64,000 nucleotides of DNA, from positions 1,318,001 through 1,382,000 of the forward strand of contig NC_019748.1 of the NCBI RefSeq assembly GCF_000317575.1. The letters run 5' to 3'. The translations under genes and the position numbers were made by a program. Origin of the DNA: Stanieria cyanosphaera PCC 7437. Its GTDB lineage: Bacteria; Cyanobacteriota; Cyanobacteriia; Cyanobacteriales; Xenococcaceae. This document shows, in pieces, positions 31,735 to 40,680 of this stretch (positions are counted from its first letter, which is position 1; each line of letters opens with the position of its first letter). Under the pieces are notes generated by a model. It saw only the letters and a list, made by a program, of their open reading frames with translations. It was not told the origin of the DNA and ran no database searches.

Positions 31735-34518
31735 ATGTTTTCTGAAGCTGAAACTCACTGGGAACTCTTAAGACTGTACGCCGATATTAATCTTGCTAGA
31801 CAAAATCAGAATAATCAACCGCCTCTTACTCCTCTGGAAAAAACTTGTCTGCGGGGATTGCTTTGCAATTACAGTCCTGAACAAATAGCTAGTCTTCTCA
31901 ATGGAGAACCTTATGCATTAATCATTAACCTGACTTGGAAATTACATCGATGTATCCAAATCATGACTGGTAGAACACCAAAGGAAGTAGAAAGTTATAG
32001 AGATATTCCTGAATGGTTAGAAGCAGCAGGATACAAAATTTGTCAGTCACGCCAAGATTGGGAAAATGCACCAGATGCCTCCATTTTCTATGGACGCTCT
32101 CAAGAACAACAAATTCTCAAGCAATGGATTATTCAAGAGCAGTGTCGATTAGTAACTATTGTCGGCACAGTCGGTATTGGTAAGACTTTTTTAACGGCGA
32201 AGGTAGCCAAAGAGATCCAACAAGAGTTTGATTTTGTTATCTGGCGTAGTTTGCGTTGTTATCTTTCTTTTGAGCAACTTTTAGCTGAATTAATTCAATT
32301 GTTTTCTGCTGAAGAAGTAACTAATTTCCAACCAGATATCTATAGTAATATTTCCCAATTAATTAAATATTTACGAACTGCTCGTTGTTTAATCATTTTG
32401 GATGATTGGCAGTTAATCTTGGAAACACCAGAAGAATATCAGCATTATCAAATACTACTCAAAACAATCGCCGAAGTACCCCATCAAAGTTGCTTAGTAA
32501 TTAATAGTTCTGAAAAACCTACTGACATAGCACTGTTATCAGGAGATTGGGTTCACTGTTTAAATTTACAAGGTTTGGGAAAACCAGCAAGGGAAATTTT
32601 AAAAGACAAAGGTTTATTGGATGAACATCTTTGGGACAAAATTATCACTCTTTATCGAGGTAATCCCAGAAAACTTAAATTGGTAGCAAGCACAATTAAA
32701 GATGTTTTTGCTGGTAGTGTGATTGAATTTTTCGACCAAGAAACTTACTTAGAGGTGATTGTCGATGATGTTTCTAAAAATCTTTTAGACCGGCAGTTTC
32801 AGCGTTTATCTGAACTTGAGCAACAGATTATGAAGATTCTGGCTCGTCACACTCAACCAATGACCCGCGAACAATTGCAACAAGAACTTCAACTAAAAGT
32901 ATACACTTCAGAAATCACTAAAGCTTTAGAATCTCTGTTAAGGCGATCGCTTGTAGAAATAATCCGTAACAATGGTCAGCAACTTTTCACCCTCGAACCG
33001 ATAGTGATGAAGTATGTAACTAGAGAGTGTTTAGCTACAGAACAAAAAACCAACTTAGTTAAAGTTATTCCTTCACTACAAACAAAACCCTTACCACAGT
33101 TAGACCCCCAATCTTCAGTAGTGATTGTTAATCCTCAACAGCAACAATCAAATTTAGTTTTAGCAAAACCAAATATTTTACCTGTAGTTCAAGAAAATGA
33201 TTTTTTGCCACCAATTAGTCTTTGGACAAGACTTAGCGGACTATTTCTCGCTGGTACAGTAGGAATTGCGATCGCTCTTGCTGCTGTTACTCCCTACAAA
33301 GTTACTGTTCAAGCTCAGGCAAACATTCGTCCTGCTGGAGAATTACGTCTGGTAGAAGCCGAAACTGAAGGCTCAGTGGTAGATATTCGAGCCAAAGAAA
33401 ATCAAACCGTCAAAAAAGGAGATATTATAGCTATTATCGATAATTCTTCCCTAGAAACCCGCAAAAGTCAGTTAACAAGTAATATTGTACAAGCCAACTT
33501 GCAACTCAAACAAATTCAAGCTCAAATCAACTCACAAAATCATCGCATCTCGGCAGAAACTGACCGCCTTAATCGCACAATCTCTTCAGCCGAAGCTCAA
33601 TTGAGTCGTCGTCTTCGAGAATATCAAGACCGATTAATTACTACTAGTGCTGAAGTTACAGAATCTCAAGCTAATCTAAAATCCGTTCAAGCTGCCTTAA
33701 ACGCTGCTATCTCCAAACGAAATCGCTATCAAATAGTAGCTCATGCAGGAGCTTTGTCTAAAAATCAATTAGAAGAAGCACAAGTAGCCGTAGAACAACA
33801 AGAACAAGCCGTTCAAGCTGCTAAAGCAAGACTACAAAGCGTACAAACAGCACTCAATCCAAGTAACGCCGAAGTTGCGATCGCTCAAGAGAATATTGCT
33901 CAAGAAAAAGCGATCGGTCAATCTAATCTAGCTAACCTACAACGAGAAAAAGAAGCTCTAATTCAACAACAAATTGAAATTCAACAACAGCGATCGCGTG
34001 ACCAACACGAACTTAAACAAATAAACAAAAACCTCGATCAAACTGCTATTAAAGCGATCGCCGACGGTATTCTTTTTCAACTAAATTTACGCAATACAGG
34101 TCAGAGAGTAGTATCAGGTGAAGAAATTGCTCAAATTGCTCCTAGTAATACTCCTTTAGTCGTTAAAGCTTCTGTTAACGCCCAAAATATTAGTCAAGTA
34201 AAACCTGGTCAACTAGCACAGTTAAGAGTATCTGCTTGTCCCTATCCAGATTACGGAATTATTAAAGGCGTAGTAAGTAAACTTTCTCCAGATACCATAA
34301 ATACGGCTGTTACTTCAGCTACTGCTCAAACTAAAATTCAGTCAGGCGAAACTGCTTTTTATCAAGTAACCATCGAACCAGAAAGTCTTGTTTTAGGTCA
34401 TGGGAATAATCAGTGTTCGCTTCAATTGGGAATGGAAGGCAGAGTTGATATCATTGCCAACGAAGAAACTGTGTTGAAATTTTTACTTAGGAAAGCAAGA
34501 TTGTTAACTGATTTATAA
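31735..34518 (+). CDS. STAND NTPase fused to HlyD-family membrane fusion protein
   Basis: 927 aa in one uninterrupted frame. Residues ~28-103: the same N-terminal helical domain as the gene at 22188. ~115-330: NB-ARC-like NTPase with Walker A GTVGIGKT (Lys150), Walker B CLIILDD (Asp223/224) and GNPRKLKL. ~350-430: winged-helix segment. ~435-490: Pro/Gln-rich linker. ~499-519: one membrane helix. Then a HlyD adaptor: barrel-sandwich halves (~525-575 and ~770-800), a long coiled-coil hairpin (~575-760) and the beta-barrel to ~920. In HlyD the N-terminus is cytosolic, so the NTPase faces the cytosol. It follows lanT by 19 nt with an AAGAGAG ribosome site. The NTPase motifs are intact. Confidence 0.9.
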   Translation: MFSEAETHWELLRLYADINLARQNQNNQPPLTPLEKTCLRGLLCNYSPEQIASLLNGEPYALIINLTWKLHRCIQIMTGRTPKEVESYRDIPEWLEAAGYKICQSRQDWENAPDASIFYGRSQEQQILKQWIIQEQCRLVTIVGTVGIGKTFLTAKVAKEIQQEFDFVIWRSLRCYLSFEQLLAELIQLFSAEEVTNFQPDIYSNISQLIKYLRTARCLIILDDWQLILETPEEYQHYQILLKTIAEVPHQSCLVINSSEKPTDIALLSGDWVHCLNLQGLGKPAREILKDKGLLDEHLWDKIITLYRGNPRKLKLVASTIKDVFAGSVIEFFDQETYLEVIVDDVSKNLLDRQFQRLSELEQQIMKILARHTQPMTREQLQQELQLKVYTSEITKALESLLRRSLVEIIRNNGQQLFTLEPIVMKYVTRECLATEQKTNLVKVIPSLQTKPLPQLDPQSSVVIVNPQQQQSNLVLAKPNILPVVQENDFLPPISLWTRLSGLFLAGTVGIAIALAAVTPYKVTVQAQANIRPAGELRLVEAETEGSVVDIRAKENQTVKKGDIIAIIDNSSLETRKSQLTSNIVQANLQLKQIQAQINSQNHRISAETDRLNRTISSAEAQLSRRLREYQDRLITTSAEVTESQANLKSVQAALNAAISKRNRYQIVAHAGALSKNQLEEAQVAVEQQEQAVQAAKARLQSVQTALNPSNAEVAIAQENIAQEKAIGQSNLANLQREKEALIQQQIEIQQQRSRDQHELKQINKNLDQTAIKAIADGILFQLNLRNTGQRVVSGEEIAQIAPSNTPLVVKASVNAQNISQVKPGQLAQLRVSACPYPDYGIIKGVVSKLSPDTINTAVTSATAQTKIQSGETAFYQVTIEPESLVLGHGNNQCSLQLGMEGRVDIIANEETVLKFLLRKARLLTDL

Positions 34519-34570
34519 AGAGAGTCTAACGTTTTTCCTATTGGTAAGGTACACCATTATCAATGAGCAG

Positions 34571-34602
34571 TTAGTAATTAGTAATTAGTAATTAGTAATT
34601 AT
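34571..34602 (+). repeat. TTAGTAA heptamer tandem repeat
   Basis: About four consecutive units of TTAGTAA. Shorter runs occur at 47368-47395. It is a typical short tandem repeat of cyanobacterial intergenic DNA, without spacers. Confidence 0.65.
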
Positions 34603-34703
34603 GAGGGATGAATAATCAACAATTAACAATTAACTATCAACAAAAATTAATATTTTAGGATTTACCTCATAGAAATGAGAACTGCTATCTTTTTCATTTA
34701 AGC

Positions 34704-34733
34704 AAAAAAAAGCCCAACATTTGTTGCTGGACT
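34704..34733 (-). terminator. Intrinsic terminator, minus strand
   Basis: On the minus strand AGTCCAGCA pairs with TGTTGGGCT (nine pairs including two G-U) around a 5-nt loop and is followed by seven or more T. It would end leftward transcripts from the tautomerase-like gene. Confidence 0.75.
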
Positions 34734-34901
34734 AAAATGGTGTAAGCAAAACTTTAAAGATTAAACTGTTACTAAATTTTGTATTTATATGTTGAATTTA
34801 AAATAATTTATTATCTTCTTATTTAATACTATCTTCTATTTTTTAAAATTTTACCTCGTTATAAGTACTAATTTTCATACTAGTCTTTTGTCTAGAAATA
34901 A

Positions 34902-34945
34902 TAAAGCCGAAACTTAAATTATGAAGAAATGGTAAATCGGCTTTA
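34902..34945. terminator. Hairpin just after the tautomerase-like gene
   Basis: TAAAGCCGA (34902-34910) is perfectly complementary to TCGGCTTTA (34937-34945), with a 26-nt loop, 20 nt beyond the stop of the minus-strand gene. Confidence 0.4.
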
Positions 34946-34964
34946 GCGAGTAAAGCAAATTATC

Positions 34965-35318
34965 TTAACCGAAAGTAGAACTATTCCAACCCCAAAGATA
35001 TCCTTGTGCGTCGGCAAATTCAATGTAAATACGATTAGCAGATACACCCAAAGTCTCTTGAATCTGCTGACAAAAATCTTTGCTCATTGCATTAGTTTGT
35101 GCCGAAGTCATTTTACCAATACTTTTTATTTCAACGTAGCAGACAGGATCAAAAGTACCAGCAAATGTCATTGGAATATCTGACTCAAAAGCCGTCATGA
35201 CATAAGATTCTGGTTTACCTAAATGTTTAGCTAACTTAGTCGACAAATTTTTAAGTAAACTTTCAACAATAGTTCGATCTGGTGCAGATACAGATGATTT
35301 GACTTTGATTAAAGGCAT
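34965..35318 (-). CDS. MIF-like / phenylpyruvate tautomerase-related protein
   Basis: 117 aa, the normal length for the MIF superfamily. Starts MPLIKVKSSV, so Pro2 becomes the catalytic N-terminal base after Met removal. Ends YLWGWNSSTFG, matching the NWGWNxSTF end of MIF homologues. The NRIYIEFADA strand also fits. Members tautomerise keto/enol acids such as phenylpyruvate; the physiological role in cyanobacteria is unknown. Confidence 0.88.
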   Translation of the reverse strand: MPLIKVKSSVSAPDRTIVESLLKNLSTKLAKHLGKPESYVMTAFESDIPMTFAGTFDPVCYVEIKSIGKMTSAQTNAMSKDFCQQIQETLGVSANRIYIEFADAQGYLWGWNSSTFG

Positions 35319-35608
35319 AACTATTAATAAAATTCAGTTGGTTATTTCAAAATGATTGGTTAAATAAGATGGCATATTTTCAATCCGTAACCTAAACTTA
35401 CCGCGATTTTCAGTTAAACAGAACATTTATCAGTGATTAGTTACCAGTGATTAATTACCAGTTATTAGTAACCTTCTACTTTCTACTTTTGTACAGACGT
35501 AACATATTACGTCTCTACCTTCTACTTTGATCCTTCGTTTCACGTTTCTGACGCCGAAGCGCTTTTTACTTATCGCCTGTGGTCTACCAAGCACGAAAAC
35601 TGCTGTAA
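35319..35608. repeat. Repeat-rich intergenic region
   Basis: Holds dispersed repeat D on the minus strand (35391-35428), TTACCAGT-type repeats (35430-35465), an intact palindrome (35491-35518) and a TCTGACGCCGAAGCGCT block (~35550) that also occurs near 3629. Confidence 0.55.
35491..35518. repeat. GTAGAGACG-type palindrome
   Basis: GTACAGACGTAACATATTAC followed by GTCTCTAC, an almost perfect inverted repeat. Related to 59863-59890 and to the split copy at 3648-3770. Confidence 0.6.
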
Positions 35609-36091
35609 CTAACCACCATACTGCCAACCAGTACTTTCTAGCAGAAGTTGTTTACCTTCGCGATGAATACCAGAACTAATTACTTCTGCAACATAAACGG
35701 TATGATCTCCTTGTTCGACTGTACCTACAACTTTGCATTCGATGTAACCAAGAGAATCTTTGATAATAGGACAGCCAGTTTCTGCACCTTGATAAAATTC
35801 TACATCTTCAAATTTATTACCAACCCTAGTTTTGGGTTTAAAAAAGTTGGCTGCTAAATCTTGTTGTCCTTCTTCTAGAAAACTAAGCGCAAATACTCCT
35901 GTGTTTTGAATCATTTGATGGGAGGTAGTGCCTTGCTTGACACAATTAACAACTAAAGGTGGGTTAAAAGATGATTGCATTACCCAACTGACAGTAAAAC
36001 CATTCATTTCTTCCCCTTCTTTGACACCACAAATATAAAGACCGTGGGGAATTTTGCGTAACATAGTTTTTTTTGCTTGTTCATCTAACAC
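35609..36091 (-). CDS. Flavin reductase-like domain protein
   Basis: 160 aa. The pattern YICGVKEGEEMNGFTVSWVMQ followed by NPPLVVNCVKQGTTSHQMI and FALSFLEEGQ is that of the FMN-binding flavin reductase-like fold (split barrel). Such proteins reduce or bind FMN, and related domains sit at the C-terminus of cyanobacterial flavodiiron proteins. GTG start at 36091, supported by AGGAGG seven nt upstream. Electron donor and partner unknown. Confidence 0.83.
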   Translation of the reverse strand: MLDEQAKKTMLRKIPHGLYICGVKEGEEMNGFTVSWVMQSSFNPPLVVNCVKQGTTSHQMIQNTGVFALSFLEEGQQDLAANFFKPKTRVGNKFEDVEFYQGAETGCPIIKDSLGYIECKVVGTVEQGDHTVYVAEVISSGIHREGKQLLLESTGWQYGG

Positions 36092-36173
36092 GGCTTTTCC
36101 TCCTAAACTGAATTGGTTCTCGAATTAGTTTATCAAGGTTCGGAACTTTCTAGAGACATTCTTGGGTTAGAGA

Positions 36174-36563
36174 TTAACGTTTAAAGAGTCGTTTAGCGAC
36201 ATTGAAAAAAGTCTTAGTTTGAAAATTTTGTTTAAATTGTTTAAATTCTCCTGCATCAAACCAGACACCACCACAGTTAAGACATTTTTCGTACCAGAGA
36301 TTGTATCGGTCGATGTCTAACATTCGGATCATTGGTTTTTGACATCGAGGACAGTCAACTTCTTCTTCGGTAAGATTGAATTGATCGCTAATTTCTGTTT
36401 GACCAAGATCTACTGTATCTGAACCTTTGATCTGTTTAAGTGTTTCAGCTTCTTGAGAATCAAACCAAATTCCTCCACATTGTTGACAGCGATCAATTTC
36501 TATTCCTTGATATACTACTGCTTTTAATCTTCCATTACACTTGGGACATTGGAGCGAACTCAT
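36174..36563 (-). CDS. Double zinc-ribbon protein (TFIIB-type zinc finger)
   Basis: 129 aa with two repeats of a ribbon: CPKCNGRLK...CQQCGGIWFD and CPRCQKPM...CLNCGGVWFD. Each supplies four cysteines for one zinc. The CxxCGGxWFD form is typical of the bacterial zf-TFIIB family. The basic C-terminus may bind nucleic acid or the membrane. No function is known. It is divergent from coaE across 38 nt. Confidence 0.82.
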   Translation of the reverse strand: MSSLQCPKCNGRLKAVVYQGIEIDRCQQCGGIWFDSQEAETLKQIKGSDTVDLGQTEISDQFNLTEEEVDCPRCQKPMIRMLDIDRYNLWYEKCLNCGGVWFDAGEFKQFKQNFQTKTFFNVAKRLFKR

Positions 36564-36601
36564 TGTATTTTTTATTATGATTATCTTGTTCTAGATTATC
36601 A

Positions 36602-37210
36602 ATGAACAACCACACAAGAATTATTGGTTTAACGGGTGGAATTGGTACGGGAAAAACGACTGTATCCAATTATTTAGCTAGTCAATATCAACTACCTGTG
36701 TTGGATGCAGATATCTTTGCTAGAGAGGCTGTGCAAACAGGTTCGCCTATTCTGAGAGAAATTTTTGAGCGTTATGGCGATCGCGTTAAATTACCGAATA
36801 ATCATCTCAATCGTCAAGCTTTAGGCGAAATTATTTTTAATAATACTGCAGAAAAAAGGTGGTTAGAAAGTAAAATTCATCCTTATGTTCGTTCTCGTTT
36901 TAGTGAGGAACTCGCCCAATTAGATATAAATACAATTGTTTTTGTGATTCCTTTATTATTTGAAGCAAACTTAACTCATTTAGTTACAGAAATTTGGGTA
37001 GTTAGTTGCGATCGCGCTCAACAAATTCAAAGATTACAACAACGTAATGGTTTAACAACTGCTCAAGCAATTAATCGAATTGATAGTCAAATTCCTTTAG
37101 CTGAAAAAATTGCCAAAGCTGATGTTGCTTTAGATAATAACTCTACTTTAGAAAAGCTTTTTATTCAAATTGATGAGGCATTAAAAAGAAAAGATACAGA
37201 ACTCAACTAA
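36602..37210 (+). CDS. coaE: Dephospho-CoA kinase
   Basis: 202 aa. P-loop IGLTGGIGTGKTTVSNYL, then VLDADIFAREAV, the CoA-domain segment RWLESKIHPYVR and the lid region RLQQRNGLTTAQAINRI. It phosphorylates the 3'-OH of dephospho-CoA, the last step of coenzyme A synthesis. Normal length, no truncation. Confidence 0.94.
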   Translation: MNNHTRIIGLTGGIGTGKTTVSNYLASQYQLPVLDADIFAREAVQTGSPILREIFERYGDRVKLPNNHLNRQALGEIIFNNTAEKRWLESKIHPYVRSRFSEELAQLDINTIVFVIPLLFEANLTHLVTEIWVVSCDRAQQIQRLQQRNGLTTAQAINRIDSQIPLAEKIAKADVALDNNSTLEKLFIQIDEALKRKDTELN

Positions 37211-37340
37211 CTTTTTGCTTGATAAGTTTAATCAGATTAAGTCTGTTTAATTACTAGGAAAAAATTGACGACTCAAATCAATTTTATTCTATGAAATTCT
37301 TTTTACAGTGGGGGGTTGCCGTCGGGAAAGCTAAAAATCA

Positions 37341-37374
37341 AAGCGTATCCTTAGCTTAGATCAAAGATACGCTT
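37341..37374. terminator. Hairpin between convergent coaE and DUF2267 genes
   Basis: AAGCGTATC (37341-37349) and GATACGCTT (37366-37374) form a perfect nine-pair stem. A-rich DNA lies before it and AAATTT after it, so it could serve both strands. Confidence 0.55.
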
Positions 37375-37419
37375 AAATTTGAAGTTTAATTATTGATTTG
37401 CTTTACCTAATATTTTTAA

Positions 37420-37977
37420 TTACGCTTCTTGCCAAAGTTCTCTTACTCCACCTTCAGGAAGCCAACTGGCAATCTCTTGAATTCGTTCTTCGGATAATTG
37501 CTCTTTGGTAGCAGAAAATACAGCTTTAACTGCTTGCTTTCTCTGCTCATCTTTGTTTTGAGAAGTTCTTTCCAATCCACCTTCATTAGCGACTCGGAAA
37601 AAGAAACGGTCAGAATCAATTTTAAAGATACCAGGCCCTTGCCAAGGTGGACGTACCCGACTTAAAAATCCTACAATCGGATTAGTATCTTTCCAAAGCT
37701 CGGTTACTTCCATTTGAAGTGCTTTTTCTTCGGTTGGCATAGCTTCTTCGTGTAGTTCATCTGCTACCCGATCCGAAGCTTCTGTGGTCATCAAATCACG
37801 CATAACCCGAAAAACAACTTCAGTAAAGTCTCTGGCATCATAAGGATCTGCAAATCCGCCTTCAACCATTACTTTTTCTAAAAATGAGCGATGCTCATCA
37901 GCAATAAGAACTCTAGAATCTTCAACTTCTGTAAGATCAATTTCTGGAAGATTTTTGTTTAAAATTTCATCTGGCAT
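37420..37977 (-). CDS. DUF2267 domain protein
   Basis: 185 aa, acidic. [22 protein letters not shown] followed by [11 protein letters not shown] is the helical start of DUF2267, and a second related segment ([20 protein letters not shown]) follows after a central loop. No enzymatic motif, no membrane helix. The cellular role is unknown. Flanked by convergent coaE and the papain-like gene. Confidence 0.72.
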   Translation of the reverse strand: MPDEILNKNLPEIDLTEVEDSRVLIADEHRSFLEKVMVEGGFADPYDARDFTEVVFRVMRDLMTTEASDRVADELHEEAMPTEEKALQMEVTELWKDTNPIVGFLSRVRPPWQGPGIFKIDSDRFFFRVANEGGLERTSQNKDEQRKQAVKAVFSATKEQLSEERIQEIASWLPEGGVRELWQEA

Positions 37978-38239
37978 TATTATTTCTTCCTAATTTTTGT
38001 TTGACTGTCTCATTTATATTTTTGAAGCTTACATAATCCCAAATTGTTTAACATCTTTCATAAGTTAGAGATGCTATAAACGCAAATTTAATTTAAATAA
38101 TTCCGCAATTAAAACCAATATTTTAAATATATTTGAGTTTTTTTTTGCTTTGATTGGTTATTTTATTTAAACTAAACTAAAGTCAAAACATTTTTTTGCT
38201 TAAACAATAGAGCGATCGCTTTATGACAAGTTCTTTGTT

Positions 38240-39082
38240 TTAGGCATCGACAACAATTAAGAAGTTGCTGTAATCACTCCATGCATTCATAAAATCCCAA
38301 TAATCTACAGCATCCATTTTTCCCAGTGATGTGCCACTATCATTAAGAATAAAATCAATACTTTTGTCAGCGTATTGTACAATCCCAGTCACCCAGACAG
38401 CGTGTCCGGCATTAATTTGTTCGAGAGGTTTTCCAGTAACTGTGCTGTAGATGGGATTCCAAATTTCTTTTCCATCAACTCCAGCAATTATTTTATCTCC
38501 ATTATTCAAAGCATCAACAATATCGTAAATATCACCTTGATACTTATACTTAGTTTTAATTCCTAGAACATTCAAAATATTATCGCTATCAGTTGGAGAA
38601 GTTCCTGTGTTTGGATCGAACCATCCTTTAGCTTGAGCGTATTTAGTAGCATTAGATTCAGCAATATATTTTCCAGTAATTGACTCATAGATACTAATTT
38701 GAGCCACAATTGCACACGTAGTTGAACCTTGTTGCTTTCTCCAATAGTAAGCATCTTCTTTGGGAGTTCCCCAAAGACTATATTGACTGCTATAACCCAA
38801 ATTGTTATTAGTATTATATCCAGTAGTAGTATTGCTACCAGTAAGCTCATCGTTGAAAGTTGCGCTCAATTCTGAGCCTAAAAAATCTTGGTTAATATTA
38901 AAATTGCTTTCAATCAGTTCATTAGAGTTAATTTCTAGAGGTTCAAAATCAAATAAAAAATCTTCACTATCAGCATCAACTAACTCAACAAAATTAGAAC
39001 CAGAAATAGCTTCCAACTCTTTAGCAATTGTGTATTGCTCGACATCTTTACTAACTTCAGTCAAATCAATAAAGTCTGTCAT
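38240..39082 (-). CDS. Papain/C39-like cysteine peptidase-family protein
   Basis: 280 aa. The first ~100 residues are acidic, Asn/Ser-rich and probably disordered. From ~105 on a papain-like domain appears: QQGSTTCAIVAQ with Cys123 and upstream Gln, NAGHAVWVTGI with His227, and FILNDSG with Asn247/Asp248, a full Gln-Cys-His-Asn/Asp set. This resembles the peptidase C39_2-type domain. No signal peptide or membrane helix is visible. It is 4 kb from the lanthipeptide operon, on the other strand, so a link is not indicated. The N-terminal part may be a propeptide or targeting region. Confidence 0.68.
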   Translation of the reverse strand: MTDFIDLTEVSKDVEQYTIAKELEAISGSNFVELVDADSEDFLFDFEPLEINSNELIESNFNINQDFLGSELSATFNDELTGSNTTTGYNTNNNLGYSSQYSLWGTPKEDAYYWRKQQGSTTCAIVAQISIYESITGKYIAESNATKYAQAKGWFDPNTGTSPTDSDNILNVLGIKTKYKYQGDIYDIVDALNNGDKIIAGVDGKEIWNPIYSTVTGKPLEQINAGHAVWVTGIVQYADKSIDFILNDSGTSLGKMDAVDYWDFMNAWSDYSNFLIVVDA

Positions 39083-39409
39083 TTTTATTCCTCTTGCCTT
39101 TAAATGCTTTATTTAGACAAATTTCATCATAAAAAATAACTTGATATAATTTCAATCCTCAAACAAACAAAAATTTATGAAAAAAGCTATATTTTAATGA
39201 TTAAACTCAAAAGCGATCGCTATAAGTAATTAAGTCTTTTTGATTGCAGCTATCTAAACTCTACCTTACTGCTTCGGTAGTGAAGAGCAGTTTCAAGTTG
39301 AATTATGGTATTTAAAAGCAAACAATCAACTCTCCCAGAAAAATAGTAAAATCCGTCAAAGCAATAATGAGTTTAGTAAACTAGAAAAAAATGCCAATTA
39401 CAAATTCTT
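39083..39409. other. Intergenic region, nothing distinct
   Basis: 327 bp of AT-rich DNA between two divergent genes. A HIP1 octamer lies near 39214. No convincing gene, hairpin or repeat was seen. Both promoters should be here. Confidence 0.4.
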
Positions 39410-39964
39410 ATGAAACGCAAAAATAGATACGATTACGACCGTTACGATCCTCCTACTTCCAAAGGTTATGCTTCAACTGCCGAAAAAAAACTATTTGACC
39501 CTACCAAAATCGCAATTATAGCTAGTGTTTTTATTTTGGGAATTGTAGTTGGCATTGCCTTAAATTTTGGCACAAATGCCGACCCTACACGCATTGAATC
39601 TCGTTCTCAAATCGATATGCAAGCTCCTAATGCAGAATTATGTCAGCAATTTGGAGCTAGTGCGATCGTTGCTAATATGAGAGTATTTTTAACATTAAAT
39701 CCTTTTAATGTCTTTGTTACCCAACCAACAATGCAACCAGGATGTGTTTTAAGACAAAATAACTGGTCAATTTTAGAACAACAAAAACTGGTTAGTAACG
39801 ACCAAGTAAGAGATTGTAAGAGAAGAATGAACACTTTCGCCTTTACAGGTGTTTTAGAAAGTTCTCCTAATATTGATTGCGTTTACCAAAATGATGCAGC
39901 AGGAAATCTATTTTTAAATAAACCTGGAACTTCTGGTGCTAGACCAGAATCAGATAGTTTTTAA
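39410..39964 (+). CDS. DUF3172 family protein with one membrane helix
   Basis: 184 aa. After a basic, Tyr-rich N-terminus, one helix spans ~33-52 (IAIIASVFILGIVVGIALNF). The rest (ELCQQFGASAIVANMRVFLT, QPGCVLRQNNWSIL) is the DUF3172 domain with four or five cysteines, facing the lumen or periplasm. The family is cyanobacterial and uncharacterised. A hairpin follows at 40034. Confidence 0.78.
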   Translation: MKRKNRYDYDRYDPPTSKGYASTAEKKLFDPTKIAIIASVFILGIVVGIALNFGTNADPTRIESRSQIDMQAPNAELCQQFGASAIVANMRVFLTLNPFNVFVTQPTMQPGCVLRQNNWSILEQQKLVSNDQVRDCKRRMNTFAFTGVLESSPNIDCVYQNDAAGNLFLNKPGTSGARPESDSF

Positions 39965-40033
39965 AATGTAGACATTACTTGTTTTATTCTTATTATTAAA
40001 TTATTTTTGGTGTTTTTTTAAAGTAGTTTTTTA

Positions 40034-40056
40034 ACGCTGGAGTATGTTTCCAGCGT
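40034..40056. terminator. Hairpin between convergent genes
   Basis: ACGCTGGA-GTATGTT-TCCAGCGT, a perfect eight-pair stem between the stops of the DUF3172 and pentapeptide genes. TTTTTT lies on its left side only. Confidence 0.6.
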
Positions 40057-40075
40057 CACAACTAAATTATTAGTA

Positions 40076-40576
40076 CTACTTACAACCAAGAGACTCACGG
40101 GTATCTACCCCAGTTTTAGGGTTAACTCCTGAAGCGTTAGCGCAAAGTTGCTTAACTTGCCATTTTTCTAGTACCGCGAAAGTAAAATCGGCGTTTTTGA
40201 TTTTAGCCCCTTCAAAAGTAGAAAAAGACAAAATCGTTTCCTGAAAAATTGCATCAGTTAAATCTGCCCCATCAAAATTAGTTAAGTAAGCAAAACCGTA
40301 ACTAAAATCAACTCCCTGTAGATTAGCATTAGCTAGATTAGAAGCATTAAACACCGCTCCTCTCAAATCTGCATTGCTAAAATTAGCTGATTCCAAATCA
40401 ACTTTGGCAAAATCAATAGATTGTAAATTTTTACCAGAAAAATCTTTACTTCTAAAATCAACTTCACTAAAAGTCGATGGAGTAACCGCCGATGAACTAG
40501 CAGCTTGTACTGGTGAGGGAAACCACAGCAAAATTAACAAGAACAAAAGAGTACTTAGTCGGAGAAAATACTTCAT
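40076..40576 (-). CDS. Secreted pentapeptide-repeat protein
   Basis: 166 aa. A signal peptide (basic start, hydrophobic core, cleavage after PVQA near residue 25) sends it to the thylakoid lumen or periplasm. Residues ~38-130 are A(D/N)Lxx pentapeptides (LESANFSNADLRGAVFNASN) that form a right-handed beta-helix. The C-terminal CANASGVNPKTGVDTRESLG with two Cys matches lumenal pentapeptide proteins of chloroplasts and cyanobacteria. Biochemical role unknown. Confidence 0.85.
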   Translation of the reverse strand: MKYFLRLSTLLFLLILLWFPSPVQAASSSAVTPSTFSEVDFRSKDFSGKNLQSIDFAKVDLESANFSNADLRGAVFNASNLANANLQGVDFSYGFAYLTNFDGADLTDAIFQETILSFSTFEGAKIKNADFTFAVLEKWQVKQLCANASGVNPKTGVDTRESLGCK

Positions 40577-40680
40577 AGATCAACTTTTGAGATAGGATAT
40601 CTAACTGTCGAAGAATACCTAATAGATTTTAATTCTTCTTTAACCTCCAGAGGAAATAATCCAATTTTTACTCGAAACTG

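Larger units (their letters stand above)
34519..34964. other. Intergenic region between convergent genes
   Basis: 446 bp without a gene. It contains AATTAGT repeats (34571-34602), a tract resembling positions 60-103, an intrinsic terminator on the minus strand (34704-34733) and a second hairpin (34902-34945). Confidence 0.55.

Noticed and set aside
34571..34602. Regular repeats that could suggest a CRISPR array
   Set aside because: The units are contiguous heptamers without spacers, so this is a simple tandem repeat.
38572..38850. 92-codon hydrophobic minus-strand frame
   Set aside because: It is an alternative frame inside the papain-like gene, whose own frame has a full catalytic set.
38240..39082. 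Papain-like protein as a second leader peptidase of the lanthipeptide locus
   Set aside because: LanT already carries an intact C39 domain. This gene is 4 kb away in the opposite orientation, with housekeeping genes between.
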